From Gigantopelta aegis (taxonomy: Eukaryota; Mollusca; Gastropoda; Neomphalida; Peltospiridae): a stretch of DNA of 64,000 nucleotides. Under the pieces are notes generated by a model that did no database searches, was not told the origin of the DNA, and saw nothing but the letters and a program-made list of their open reading frames with translations. Location of the stretch: contig NC_054712.1 in NCBI RefSeq assembly GCF_016097555.1, forward strand, positions 56,504,914 through 56,568,913, read 5' to 3'. This document shows, piece by piece, positions 42,988 to 54,814 of this stretch. Positions within the stretch are counted from its first letter, which is position 1. Each line of letters opens with the position of its first letter. A program made the position numbers and the translations under genes.

Positions 42988-44308
42988 TCGACGTTTTCAG
43001 CTAGGCTGCCAATGAGAGATCCAGAAAATCCATATAGGGGGCAGTGACATAAGGCGGAATGCCAAGAGAGCTTTGGGGAGTCGTATAAAAACAAAGAAAA
43101 TTAATATATAATAAAATTATAACTGTCGCAAAATTTAGCTTCCCCCCCCCCCCCCCCCCATTAAATCCGTCTCTGGTTTCTCCGCACAGGACAGAAATAA
43201 TTCGAGTTTTAGGAGCTTACTTGATCTAGCTAATGCGGATATCTTTCAAAAAGGTCAAAATTACAAAAAAGGAAATAAAATGGCGGGAGTTTAAGATTTA
43301 TTATTTATTTATTTTAAATTTACACTGTGCAACTAAATAGTTTGGCATTGCTTTAATGCTTGACATGTTGGGAAGCTGCTGCTTTAATGCTTGACATGAT
43401 GGAAGCTGCATATGTTTTATTAATAAACCAAGGTATCCAGTCTGATCTCAATGAATTGTGTAATATTAATTAAATAATATATTGCCTTATTGGGTACAAA
43501 CGAGCGAATTTCAGAATATTTTAGTTCGAACGTGTGGGTTTTCGGTCCGCCTTGGATTAGAATTTAATATTAGAATAAAAAAAATAAAAAATAGATTTCA
43601 CACTATAAGTTGATAGAAGATTTCAGGTGTTACTGTGGCACATATTGTCACAGTAGACACCGTTGTGACTCATGTGAGACTAGTTCAGCACTTGAGATAA
43701 ATCATATTAAATGTCAAGTGCAAGCGTAAGATACTAAGATAAGTTCACGTTGGACTTGGCATGTTGAGATGGAAATAAATGAAATAGAATCCCAAAGCAA
43801 GGAAGGGAAAGTGAGTTAAATAAATTAAAGATGCTGTAAACTAACTTCCCCATTCTAGCCAATGCCCACAACTGGTAAATGTATTCCAAATGCCATGGTA
43901 TGTGCTGTCCTGTTTGTAGAAGAGTCCGTATCCCTTGATGCTAATTATATATTAATAGAAAAATGTAGTGGGTACATTTACAAATTTAAACATTATTATA
44001 TTTTTTCTTGTTTCTTTTTTTTAAAGAATAATCTGAAATAAAAAAAAACTATATAAAAATTGTGATGACTGCCAGTATTTATAATTAATTTATTAATAGA
44101 ACTGACACATGTTTTTGAAAATGTTACACATGTGTAACTTAAACAAAGTTAAGTGTCGGTTTCATCCGACCAGATATATCACTGAAATAAATAAAAAGTA
44201 TATTAACCAATTAAACACTAGAGGCTTTCAGAGTTTGGAAACAGGATATATATGCACGTCCAGCACCCAACCCTTGAATCTGTGCATAGCTGTATGGGCT
44301 CCCATTTT
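42988..44308. other. No gene seen; small repeats only
   Basis: A poly-C tract at about 43141-43159, a 50-bp direct duplication near 43352-43405 (GCTTTAATGCTTGACATG) and a decayed SINE body (43860-43970: GCCATGGTATGTGCTGTCCT). Otherwise AT-rich. The missing first exon(s) of MTBP could lie here, but I could not identify them. Confidence 0.45.
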
Positions 44309-44322
44309 TGGCCGAATTAAAA

Positions 44323-44722
44323 AAAAGTTTTGTTTTGTTTTATTTAACGACGCCACTAGAGCACATTGATTTTTTATCTGATCATCGGCTATTGGATGTC
44401 AAACATATGGTCATTCTGACACTGTTTTTTAGAGGAAACCCGCTGTCGCCACATATGCTACTCTTTTTACGAGAGGCAGCAAGGGATCTTTTATTTGCAC
44501 TTCCCACAGGCAGGATAGCACAAACCATGGCCTTTGTTGAACCAGTTATGGATCACTGGTCGGTGCAAGTGGTTTACACCTACCCATTGAGCCTTGCGGA
44601 GCACTCACTCAGGGTTTGGAGTCTGTATCTGGATTAAAAATCCCATGCCTCGACTGAGATCCGAACCCAGTACCTACCAGCCTGTAAACCGATGGCCTAA
44701 CCACGACGCCACCGAGGCCGGT
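44323..44722 (-). mobile_element. tRNA-related SINE, head B, tail T2, with target duplication
   Basis: TTGGCCGAATTAAA (44309-44322) and TTGGCCAAATTAAA (44723-44736) flank the copy. On plus: T2 (ACGACGCCACTAGAGCACAT), body, then head B in reverse (CCACGACGCCACCGAGGCC). Confidence 0.92.
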
Positions 44723-44736
44723 TTGGCCAAATTAAA

Positions 44737-45672
44737 CAAAAATGCTCGAATCTGGATAAAAATATTTATTCATATTAGTAATACTACTAAACAGCTATAT
44801 AGAGTTGCAAACAAATCACAACTCTTTTTACATGGATTAAACTAATTAATTTTGAGGGTAGAATGACGAAAGTACATGGTAAAAAGGTCTCAGGTTATCC
44901 CATTTTGCCCGAATTTGAGCTTTTGCTCCTGCCCCCCTGTCTCATACGCGCTTATATATATATATATGGATCTATTACAGTGCTACATGTAAAAATTTAA
45001 ATACATACCGTACATGTGCATACGTGTACCAGTATGTACATGTAATAATTCATTAAAAATTTAATTTCGCCCTCAATGTTTCTTGAGTCATGGAATTGCC
45101 CCATGTAATGTACTTGTGGAAAACAGTTACTGTCAACCAAATAAAATGGTTTGAAACCAACTGTAAAGTTTGTAAATGACTGAAATTTGTGACTTGTGTG
45201 AACACACCATAATTGTGTAAATCATCTCATGATTTTACTAATGACCACTAAAACTGATTTGTCCTTCATTGTTCAATACTGTTTTAAATATATAAATACA
45301 AACTGTGTCAGGCTTTCTGTCAGTAAATAGTTTGATGGTTACGGTAGGCTACATAATAAAAATACAACAGATCACAAGTACCCATATTATTAGGTGGTTA
45401 TAGTTTAGAAATCTTCTGAAATTGGACACCAAATTTCATGTACTTTCATAAATTTTAAATGGCAGTCCTCTTAGCATAATTTTTCTAAATATTATAAAAA
45501 TGTATCCATTAATTTCCTAGATTTTAGTGTGTGCGTAATTTTACCGTTTGTACCATTTGGCAGAAACCCTGCTTATGCTATACATACACAGGAACGTTTT
45601 TTCCCATGAGTAGAGAATAATCTTTAATTTAAATGTTACTAAAACCGTTTTCACAAGGTTTTTATTTTTCAG
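44737..45672. other. AT-rich, no gene seen; probably MTBP intron
   Basis: No repeats of note. It ends in the polypyrimidine tract and AG (TTTTTATTTTTCAG) of the first visible MTBP exon. Confidence 0.5.
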
Positions 45673-45803
45673 ATGATACTGCTGTTGCCATGGAAGCACT
45701 GGGTATTATTTCACACAGGCTGGAAATGGTATCTTCATCTGTGGATAAATCTTTAGTGTTAGGCCACATTGTTTGTACTGATGAAGACGGTCACCATTAT
45801 CAG
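45673..45803 (+). CDS. MTBP: MTBP-like protein, first visible exon
   Basis: Acceptor TTTTTATTTTTCAG, then coding DTAVAMEALGIISHRLEMVS, SSVDKSLVLGHIVCTDEDGH, HYQ, then donor GTATAA. It enters needing one base from the previous exon and leaves in phase 0. The region should correspond to the N-terminal part of MTBP (human TAANVYHLLKRSISASI). Earlier exons with the start codon were not found. Similarity of this exon alone is weak; the assignment rests on the following exons, which join to it in frame. Confidence 0.65.
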
Positions 45804-45813
45804 GTATAAATCT

Positions 45814-46077
45814 GGGCCCAATTTCACAAAACATCGTAAGCCTTGTTTTGCACGTAAATGTAAATCTATGACTAAACCACAGTTTTTATTACTATAATAG
45901 TGCAATAAATATAGTTATAAGTACACATATTTTATTTTAGTCTGTCCTTAAATTGCTCCGTCTTCTGTAATGATGTAATTGTCGGTGTGAAATAGATGCC
46001 AAACACGTGTAAATGAATGACCGGTATAACTGCTAGTTGCAGACGTAAACTTACGATGTTTTGTGAAATAGGCCCCC
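45814..46077. mobile_element. MITE with GGGCCCAATTTCACAAAACA ends
   Basis: GGGCCCAATTTCACAAAACA / mirrored TGTTTTGTGAAATAGGCCCC continue as ~27-bp inverted ends (TCGTAAG inside). Internal CTTCTGTAATGATGTAATTG is shared with 8040-8295. It begins only 10 bp past an MTBP donor. Confidence 0.85.
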
Positions 46078-46479
46078 GGGTTGTGTGAGAAAATAATTTT
46101 AAGTAACTTAGAGGGGGTGATTTTCCATTTCAGATTGGGGCAAATTCCAATTCTTATTTTTGGCAGCTTCCATTTTTAACAGTTTCCATTTAATGTTGAG
46201 CAGTACTTTTAGTTTTTGCTTCAAGTGGTATGAAATCCATTCATAGAATTTAGAAATTTGCTATAAGTAATAGAACGGATATGATGTTATTCAGTTGTCT
46301 ACGAATGATCAAAGCATGAAAGAAAAAGACAACATCAAAATGGACAGTAATGGCAATCAACTGTTGTGTAACCAACACAGAACTCAAATGTGTAGCCGGC
46401 TATAGATATCTTTATTTGATGTTTAAATCATTTTACTGTATGTTCATAACTGGTATAAATTGACATACATACATGTACA

Positions 46480-47130
46480 TGCATATATTTATCCTACATT
46501 GTATAACTTGCCCATAATATCCATGTCAAAAACCCGTTTGATATTTACCATTATCAGGGCTAGCTCTGGCACTCACTAAATTCGCCAGTTGCGATTTTCA
46601 AAAACAACTGGCAAATTTTATTTTAATTTAGCAAAATAATTTCATGGAATAATTGATATTTCGTTACAAAATAACTGGGTTTCTTCAAGTCTTGAAGTTT
46701 AACAAATAATTTGGTGAAATGTTCTGCTGCCCCAGAGCTGGCCCTGTTTATTAACTCGAATAATAATGTTTTGCTGTCAATATGTCATTTGTTACTGTCA
46801 AGAAAACTTGTACCTCAGTGTATTGTTTTGAGTAGATTTAGTTGAATTAAGATGACGTCATATTACCGGTGAAGCGACTACAGAATTTTGAAAATTTACT
46901 AAATATTAAATTAAAATGATATTATAGAAGTTTTATAGGATAAATAGAATATTCTACTCGTATTTTTTAATATGGAAAATATGCACCGAATCTATGTTAA
47001 TCAGTGTTTGTCAAGGTACTAGTATCAGACAAAGTTAATATTAAAAAATACTCGTGACAAATCCTTTATGTATTACCGGGTATCTGTATGTTCCATACAT
47101 GTAGATTTATGTGCATGTATCTGAAACTGA
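46480..47130. repeat. Dispersed intronic repeat, paired with 55890-56350
   Basis: TTTACTAAATATTAAATTAA, ATGACGTCATATTACCGGTG and CCATGTCAAAAACCCGTTTGATATTT-like order recur at 55890-56350. A small element with CAGGGCTAGCTCTGG / CCAGAGCTGGCCCTG inverted ends (46556-46745) lies in this copy and is absent from the other. Confidence 0.65.
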
Positions 47131-47274
47131 AAAAAATGTCTGAACATTGGTCAACATGAAATTTGCAGATAATCTTTTGCTGGGGTGTTCTTTGAGACTG
47201 GTGGTTATTTCAAAGAGATTGCTGCTTCAGCAAGTTTCTAAATCCAGACCTTGTTGTTTAAGGGAAACTATCAC

Positions 47275-47500
47275 TGTCATTTCTATCACTCCCACTGCAT
47301 GATCAAAGGCCATGGTATGTGCTGTCCTGTCTGTGGGAAAGTGCATATAATTTATAAAAGATCCCTTGCTGCATTAGGAAAAATGTAGCAGGTTTCCTCT
47401 GATGACTACTTGTCAGAATTACCAACTGTTTGACATCCAATAGGCGATGATTAATTAATCAATGTGCTCTAGTGGTGTTGCTAAACAAAGCAAAATTTCT
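47275..47500 (+). mobile_element. SINE body with tail T2
   Basis: AAAGGCCATGGTATGTGCTG, AAAAGATCCCTTGCTGCATT, TTTGACATCCAATAGGCGAT and CTCTAGTGGTGTTGCTAAAC. Head missing. Confidence 0.85.
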
Positions 47501-47639
47501 ATCACTCCCCTGAGTCTCTATGTATGATAGTTCAAGGAGAGTAATTTTTATCTCCCCTTACTTAGTATGTGAATAATAATAATAAAAAAACTACAAAAGG
47601 ATCAAATATCAATGTACAATGTGGTTATCTTAAATGGCT

Positions 47640-47790
47640 CCCCATAATCTAATTCTCATGGTGTGGTCTGTAAATAACAGGAGAATCCAGGGGAGGGTGA
47701 CCCATCCCCCTTCAAAATAACCCCCAATATTTGTGGTCTGTAAATAACAGGAGAATCCAGGGGAGGGGGACCCATCCCCCCCTAAAAAAA
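47640..47790. repeat. 76-bp direct duplication
   Basis: GTGGTCTGTAAATAACAGGA GAATCCAGGGGAGGG occurs twice (about 47662 and 47733), each followed by GACCCATCCCCC. Confidence 0.88.
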
Positions 47791-48154
47791 AAAACCAATA
47801 TTCGTGCACCCCCATTTTTTCATCAGTTTTTTTTTTTTATCCCATTGGGATGTGCTTTTGATGAGTTGGTCCATGGGCCCTTTTCCCATTATCCCTCCCC
47901 CCAAACTATTTCCTGGATCTGCTCTTGAATAATATATACACAGTATGGGACAGTCACTGATTTGTGGGTTTTAAAAAAAAAAATATATGCAAGACAAAGT
48001 TTAAAGATTTACTTACATGTATGTAGAGCTGGGCGCTATACCATATATATACCGTTCGGTATCGCTATCATGTCAATACTGATTTGCCGCACTGAGCAAA
48101 TTTTAAAATACCGACATTTCCGTATTGAAAAATGTTATTCACTTTATACTAAAG

Positions 48155-48530
48155 GACCGGCGTCGGGGTTAGGCCATTGGTCTACAGGCTGGTAGGTACT
48201 GGGTTCGGATCCCAGTCGAGGCATGGGATTTTTAATCCAGATACCGACTCCAAACCCTGAGTGAGGCTTAATGGGTAGGTGTAAACCACTTGCACCGACC
48301 AGTGATCCATTACTGGTTCAACAAAGGCCATGGTTTGTGCTATCCTGCCTGTGGGAAGCGCAAATAAAAGATCCCTTGCTGTTAATCGGAAAGAGTAGCC
48401 CATGTAGTGGTGACAGCGGGTTTCCTCTCAAAATCTGTGTGGTCCTTAACCATATGTCTGATGCCATATAACCGTAAATAAAATGTGTTGAGTGCGTCGT
48501 TAAATAAAACATTTCTTTCTTTCTTTCTTG
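48155..48530 (+). mobile_element. tRNA-related SINE, head B, tail T1, nested
   Basis: ATACTAAAG on both sides (48146-48154, 48531-48539). Head B (GGGTTAGGCCATTGGTCTAC, GGGTTCGGATCCC), body, tail T1 (GCGTCGTTAAATAAAACATT) and (TTTC)n. Confidence 0.93.
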
Positions 48531-48711
48531 ATACTAAAGCACTAACAATATATTTAACGAAAAATAGCTGAAAAGAAGAGAGAGATGAAGGCCTTGTGTA
48601 TGGAATTTAATTTTATTTAGATGAAATTAGCGGGTGAGCCTTAACTCGGGCATGCATTTAAAGCCAAGTATATCAAAAATGTTGGTATCAGTATTATACA
48701 TGTATCAATAC

Positions 48712-49245
48712 CAAATACCGTACCGATACCGATACTGAGGTAAGTAACCCCCAAAATACTGATACCGATACCGAGATAAATAAATAACACCCAAAATACT
48801 GATACTGATACCGAGGTAAATAACCCCCAAAATACTGATACCGATACCGAGGTAAGTAACCCCCAAAATACTGATACCGATACCGAGGTAAATAACCCCC
48901 AAAATACTGATACCGATACCGAGGTAAATAACCCCCAAAATACTGATACCGATACCGAGGTAAGTAACCCCCAAAATACTGATACCGATACCGAGGTAAA
49001 TAACCCCCAAAATACTGATACCGATACCGAGGTAAATAACCCCCAAAATACTGATACCGATACCGAGATAAATAACCCCCAAAATACTGATACCAATACC
49101 GAGGTAAATAACCCCAAAATACTGATACCGATACCGAGGTAAGTAACCCCCAAAATACTGATACTGATACCGAGGTAAGTAACCCCCAAAATACTGATAC
49201 CGATACCGAGGTAAGTAACCCCCAAAATACTGATACTGATACCGA
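48712..49245. repeat. 36-bp minisatellite, about 15 copies
   Basis: Unit ATACCGATACCGAGGTAAAT AACCCCCAAAATACTG with small variants. The multiple-of-three length leaves minus-strand frames open; not a gene. Confidence 0.96.
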
Positions 49246-49380
49246 ACCTGAAATTTCAATTGCGCCCAGCCCTAGATGTGTGTACCTTATGATAAATTTA
49301 TAGTAAATTATTATTGATATGGTAAATTATTTTGTTGAAAGTACATGTAATTAGCAAGGTGAAATGTATTGATTTTTCAG

Positions 49381-49481
49381 CCAACAGCATCGTCTAAAGT
49401 GACATGGTGTTCGCTGCCTGATCTTGTTGCTACTTTGGAAGCACAGACGTCAGATACAGCCACGCTGCCCGAAGAACAAAA
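49381..49481 (+). CDS. MTBP: MTBP-like protein, second visible exon
   Basis: Acceptor ATTGATTTTTCAG, coding PTASSKVTWCSLPDLVATLE, AQTSDTATLPEEQ, then two bases (AA) before donor GTATTT. It enters in phase 0 and exits in phase 2, matching its neighbours. The acidic, low-similarity stretch corresponds to the variable region before the ENLHQL block of human MTBP. Confidence 0.72.
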
Positions 49482-49678
49482 GTATTTTTAATAGTATTTA
49501 TAATATACAAAATATAACCATTCATAATATTCTTGTCTGGCTAATGAATTGAATGATACACTGATTTTATTTTTACCTTTGGAACACAAATGTCAGATAC
49601 GTCCAAGTTGACAGGAAACAAAAGTATTGCTATTCAAGTTTAATATCCACTCTTAATATAGAAAAAAATATATATATA

Positions 49679-49707
49679 CAGTAGAATCTTGTTGGGTTGG
49701 ACTTGGA
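49679..49707. mobile_element. pogo/Tigger-like MITE, left half
   Basis: CAGTAGAATCTTGTTGGGTT, after TA, mirrors the right end AACGGGATTCAACTG at 54438-54452, followed by TA. The CAGT.GAA..CGTT end type is that of pogo-like elements. The halves are separated by the MITE-spacer array 49708-54305. Confidence 0.75.
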
Positions 49708-50157
49708 GGGTGTATACTACCAAATCAAATCCCATAGACGACAATAGTAACATATGCGGCTAAAACTCCTACCTGCAACGTATCAACCGACATAAACGCC
49801 ACGGATATATATACTACCACCCCTTACACTTAAAGTGAATCAGAAAAAAATGTGGGTCAAGCTGCTCGTTTCTGAGATAACGGGTAGCGTCTATGACTAC
49901 CCTAGTTTCGCACAAAATTCGAGTACTTTTTTTTACAGGTACCCCATACATGTTTCAAGCACAAGGCTACTTGACACATTGGTACTAGATGAAATAAAAT
50001 TGCACATTTATTTTACCCAGATGAAACTATTATTTTTTACAACCAACACACTCACATTTATAACCAATCACAGGACTTGTGGTGTTCACTTCTCTATCAA
50101 AAGTTGGGTGTCCCTCGAGCTTTGACCCAGCCGGAAGTTATTTGGTATAGTACTACC
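49708..50157 (+). mobile_element. 450-bp MITE, array copy 1
   Basis: Starts GGGTGTATACTACCAAATCA and ends GGTATAGTACTACC. The left flank is TGGA (49704-49707), unlike the TATA flanking the other internal junctions. Non-coding. Confidence 0.93.
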
Positions 50158-51781
50158 TATACTGATAACATACATTTTTCAAAAAGTGTCCAGCTATGTG
50201 TCTTTATGACAACCAGGATCTGGTGTATTCTGACATAAACTGACAACCTCACTGAAACTGTTGTTTCTACAGTGCAACCTAATATAATGTACACCTCAAA
50301 AAGCATATATATTGCATATAGTTTTGTACAAATGCAATATGTCATATTAAACAACAAAATGTTTTAAAATAAACCTCCTGAAGATATTTACTTTCAGTTG
50401 GGTGTGTGTACTCGGGTATATATGTAGAGACAACAAAGATAGTCAGAGTACCTCTACCCCTTTAAAGAATTCCATTAAAACACATGCACTTGATTGACCC
50501 CTAGACTATGAAGACCTTAACAGGCACATCAAAGAAATATCAGTATTAAAAAAATACACTGTCTGAGGAAGGAAACACAAACATGACTGTACCTGTATGA
50601 AGTAATGACTTAATGTCCTGAACATTAGTGTTGAGAGGAAATCTTGTATGCTGGGTGTGGGTGTCTTCAAGTTACCAGGTGTGGGTATTTCAAATCCATC
50701 GGCCATGCTGATTTTCATAATGAACCATCAAAACTATTGGCAGCCACCAATATTCCTGACTATATTTTATTTATAGCCTACTGTAGTTGGAGGTTTTAAT
50801 AGGTGTGATATCTGGAATAATCATGCAGCTTTAACATATTTATTTTTGATTAATTACTGAAAAAAACTATTTTTAAATGACAAAATTACCCGAACATCTA
50901 TTTTCTTGCATTATTTTCTAATCCAAATGAATACAATATGTACATTAGATGTATTCCTGCAATCTGTAATCCAGCATTTTATTTAGCTAGTAATATTACT
51001 ATTAGGTAATACAGCTTTAACAATAAAATAAATTTATCAACTTAATCTAAGGCAGATAATCAAATCTGAAAAAATTGGTTCTGAATCTAGTATAAACTCA
51101 AAATGTTTTTCATGAGAGCTAACTAAGTGATTATTAAGAAACAAAAATTATCTGGAGATCTAAGTATATGTTTAACAACCTTATTGTTATGTACAAATAA
51201 GAACAGAAGGCACAATAGTGACAACAAATTTAATTATGTTTTTGGTAAAGTTTTTCTTCAAATTTACTTTAAATTTTGCATAAAACTACAAATTTGTCTA
51301 AAATATAACTTAGCACCCTATAAATATGTTAAAATGACAATAAAAATCAACTTCTTTACAAATTTGAGTTTTCAGAATTTCATACATAAAAAATTAACAA
51401 TGTTAATGGAAACTAAAGACATTAACCCACTATTGGCACATGCTATTTTTAATATAAAAATAAATTGCTATTAAAATCTTAGTTCAGGTTGCCTATATAT
51501 AATACCATATTTAAGAGCAGTTGTATATGGCAAGTCAAATACCATGTAAAAAGAAATTATTGAAATCTTCACAGTATGAATTATAGGCCAAAACCAACTT
51601 TTCTTCAGTGCTAACTTTGATTCAAACTCCATTCAGAGCCATGCACAGAGATTATTGTCAAGGTCAAGGTCATTGTGAACTTGCATGATCGAGTGATGGC
51701 TAATTAATCAACCAGTATAGTTTAATTAAATAAAATGACAAAATCATAATATTTTTTATTATGCACTGAATATGTGCTATA
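50158..51781. repeat. 1624-bp spacer, copy 1
   Basis: AT-rich, not seen elsewhere in the window except as copy 2. On minus, ATG at 50718 opens MADGFEIPTPGNLKTPTPSI (from the second Met), reaching TTCATACAG|GTACAG at about 50592, a possible first coding exon with donor. I do not recognise it. Other frames are short and AT-driven. Confidence 0.85.
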
Positions 51782-52231
51782 GGGTGTATACTACCAAATC
51801 AAATCCCATAGACGACAATAGTAACATATGTGGCTAAAACTCCTACCTGCAACGTATCAACCGACATAAACGCCACGGATATAAATACTACCACCCCTTA
51901 CACTTAAAGTGAATCAGAAAAAAATGGGGGTCAAGCTGCTCGTTTCTGAGATAACGGGTAGCGTCTATGACTACCCTAGTTTCGCACAAAAATCGAGTAC
52001 TTTTTTTTACAGGTACCCCATACATGTTTCAAGCACAAGGCTACTTGACACATTGGTACTAGATGAAATAAAATTGCACATTTATTTTACCCAGATGAAA
52101 CTATTATTTTTTACAACCAACACACTCACATTTATAACCAATCACAGGACTTGTGGTGTTCACTTCTCTATCAAAAGTTGGGTGTCCCTCGAGCTTTGAC
52201 CCAGCCGGAAGTTATTTGGTATAGTACTACC
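51782..52231 (+). mobile_element. 450-bp MITE, array copy 2
   Basis: Same ends as copy 1, flanked by TATA on both sides, so it behaves like a simple insertion with a 4-bp target duplication within spacer sequence. Confidence 0.93.
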
Positions 52232-53855
52232 TATACTGATAACATACATTTTTCAAAAAGTGTCCAGCTATGTGTCTTTATGACAACCAGGATCTGGTGT
52301 ATTCTGACATAAACTGACAACCTCACTGAAACTGTTGTTTCTACAGTGCAACCTAATATAATGTACACCTCAAAAAGCATATATATTGCATATAGTTTTG
52401 TACAAATGCAATATGTCATATTAAACAACAAAATGTTTTAAAATAAACCTCCTGAAGATATTTACTTTCAGTTGGGTGTGTGTACTCGGGTATATATGTA
52501 GAGACAACAAAGATAGTCAGAGTACCTCTACCCCTTTAAAGAATTCCATTAAAACACATGCACTTGATTGACCCCTAGACTATGAAGACCTTAACAGGCA
52601 CATCAAAGAAATATCAGTATTAAAAAAATACACTGTCTGAGGAAGGAAACACAAACATGACTGTACCTGTATGAAGTAATGACTTAATGTCCTGAACATT
52701 AGTGTTGAGAGGAAATCTTGTATGCTGGGTGTGGGTGTCTTCAAGTTACCAGGTGTGGGTATTTCAAATCCATCGGCCATGCTGATTTTCATAATGAACC
52801 ATCAAAACTATTGGCAGCCACCAATATTCCTGACTATATTTTATTTATAGCCTACTGTAGTTGGAGGTTTTAATAGGTGTGATATCTGGAATAATCATGC
52901 AGCTTTAACATATTTATTTTTGATTAATTACTGAAAAAAACTATTTTTAAATGACAAAATTACCCGAACATCTATTTTCTTGCATTATTTTCTAATCCAA
53001 ATGAATACAATATGTACATTAGATGTATTCCTGCAATCTGTAATCCAGCATTTTATTTAGCTAGTAATATTACTATTAGGTAATACAGCTTTAACAATAA
53101 AATAAATTTATCAACTTAATCTAAGGCAGATAATCAAATCTGAAAAAATTGGTTCTGAATCTAGTATAAACTCAAAATGTTTTTCATGAGAGCTAACTAA
53201 GTGATTATTAAGAAACAAAAATTATCTGGAGATCTAAGTATATGTTTAACAACCTTATTGTTATGTACAAATAAGAACAGAAGGCACAATAGTGACAACA
53301 AATTTAATTATGTTTTTGGTAAAGTTTTTCTTCAAATTTACTTTAAATTTTGCATAAAACTACAAATTTGTCTAAAATATAACTTAGCACCCTATAAATA
53401 TGTTAAAATGACAATAAAAATCAACTTCTTTACAAATTTGAGTTTTCAGAATTTCATACATAAAAAATTAACAATGTTAATGGAAACTAAAGACATTAAC
53501 CCACTATTGGCACATGCTATTTTTAATATAAAAATAAATTGCTATTAAAATCTTAGTTCAGGTTGCCTATATATAATACCATATTTAAGAGCAGTTGTAT
53601 ATGGCAAGTCAAATACCATGTAAAAAGAAATTATTGAAATCTTCACAGTATGAATTATAGGCCAAAACCAACTTTTCTTCAGTGCTAACTTTGATTCAAA
53701 CTCCATTCAGAGCCATGCACAGAGATTATTGTCAAGGTCAAGGTCATTGTGAACTTGCATGATCGAGTGATGGCTAATTAATCAACCAGTATAGTTTAAT
53801 TAAATAAAATGACAAAATCATAATATTTTTTATTATGCACTGAATATGTGCTATA
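52232..53855. repeat. 1624-bp spacer, copy 2
   Basis: Reads the same as 50158-51781 wherever I compared them, including the open frames, which implies a recent duplication or ongoing homogenisation. Confidence 0.93.
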
Positions 53856-54305
53856 GGGTGTATACTACCAAATCAAATCCCATAGACGACAATAGTAACA
53901 TATGTGGCTAAAACTCCTACCTGCAACGTATCAACCGACATAAACGCCACGGATATAAATACTACCACCCCTTACACTTAAAGTGAATCAGAAAAAAATG
54001 GGGGTCAAGCTGCTCGTTTCTGAGATAACGGGTAGCGTCTATGACTACCCTAGTTTCGCACAAAAATCGAGTACTTTTTTTTACAGGTACCCCATACATG
54101 TTTCAAGCACAAGGCTACTTGACACATTGGTACTAGATGAAATAAAATTGCACATTTATTTTACCCAGATGAAACTATTATTTTTTACAACCAACACACT
54201 CACATTTATAACCAATCACAGGACTTGTGGTGTTCACTTCTCTATCAAAAGTTGGGTGTCCCTCGAGCTTTGACCCAGCCGGAAGTTATTTGGTATAGTA
54301 CTACC
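53856..54305 (+). mobile_element. 450-bp MITE, array copy 3
   Basis: TATA on the left, TGGA on the right (54306-54309). Beyond it the right half of the pogo-like MITE resumes (54306-54452). Confidence 0.93.
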
Positions 54306-54452
54306 TGGAAGGGTCGAATACACCGCAACGCTCGAACCAAAAACGAAGTCCCAAGTTACATTTACACGATGTTGAATGGTTAGGTCGAACTACTGAATGG
54401 GTCGAACACTTTCTTGAGCACCGACGGAGGTCGAGCCAACGGGATTCAACTG
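54306..54452. mobile_element. pogo/Tigger-like MITE, right half
   Basis: Contains several GGTCGAA motifs and ends AACGGGATTCAACTG then TA. It pairs with 49679-49707 as the other terminal repeat. Confidence 0.72.
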
Positions 54453-54814
54453 TATTAACAAAATAAGACACACACATATATATATATATATATATCAATA
54501 TATGGCTTCTTAATATAGTTTATATACATGTACTTTACAAGATATATTTGGGGGAATAAACTATGGCCTCTTAAGATGGGTGCCTGCTTAATACAGCTGA
54601 TCGTTAGAGCAGGCCTAAGTTCAGCCAGTAATTTTTCGATAAAAGTTAGCAAACTATTTTGACTGGTTCCCGAAGTGGTCATTCAGTTTAATGTGTAGCA
54701 TAAAACTAAGTCTGAGCAGGCAGCCTGTGAAAAACAGACCATTTGTTTTAGACGTAGCAGATGAAATAGAAATTCACCTACTAAAACCACTAAAACCCCC
54801 TAGCATTCATGCTA

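Larger units (their letters stand above)
48024..49274. mobile_element. hAT-like MITE enlarged by a SINE and an internal minisatellite
   Basis: Ends TAGAGCTGGGCG and CGCCCAGCCCTA, with imperfect 8-bp flanks CATGTATG and GATGTGTG, as hAT elements make. The inside matches 54855-55217 (ACCGTTCGGTATCG, AGCAAATTTTAAAATACC, GGTGAGCCTTAAC). It contains a nested SINE (48155-48530) and a 36-bp array (48712-49245) where the short copy has one unit. Confidence 0.82.
49708..54305 (+). repeat. MITE-spacer tandem array, 2074-bp period
   Basis: Three MITE copies (49708-50157, 51782-52231, 53856-54305) alternate with two nearly identical 1624-bp spacers (50158-51781, 52232-53855). The whole is flanked by TGGA (49704-49707, 54306-54309). 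Internal MITE-spacer junctions carry TATA. It lies within a pogo-like MITE in an MTBP intron. Confidence 0.93.

Noticed and set aside
43748-43816. Possible first MTBP exon (MEINEIESQSKEGK then GTGAGT)
   Set aside because: It ends in phase 0 while the exon at 45673 needs one leading base, and the peptide does not resemble MTBP N-termini.
49835-54273. Three near-identical 96-codon frames 2074 bp apart
   Set aside because: They lie in the non-coding 450-bp MITE, which also occurs at 11215-11662 with a different frame length; not a gene family.
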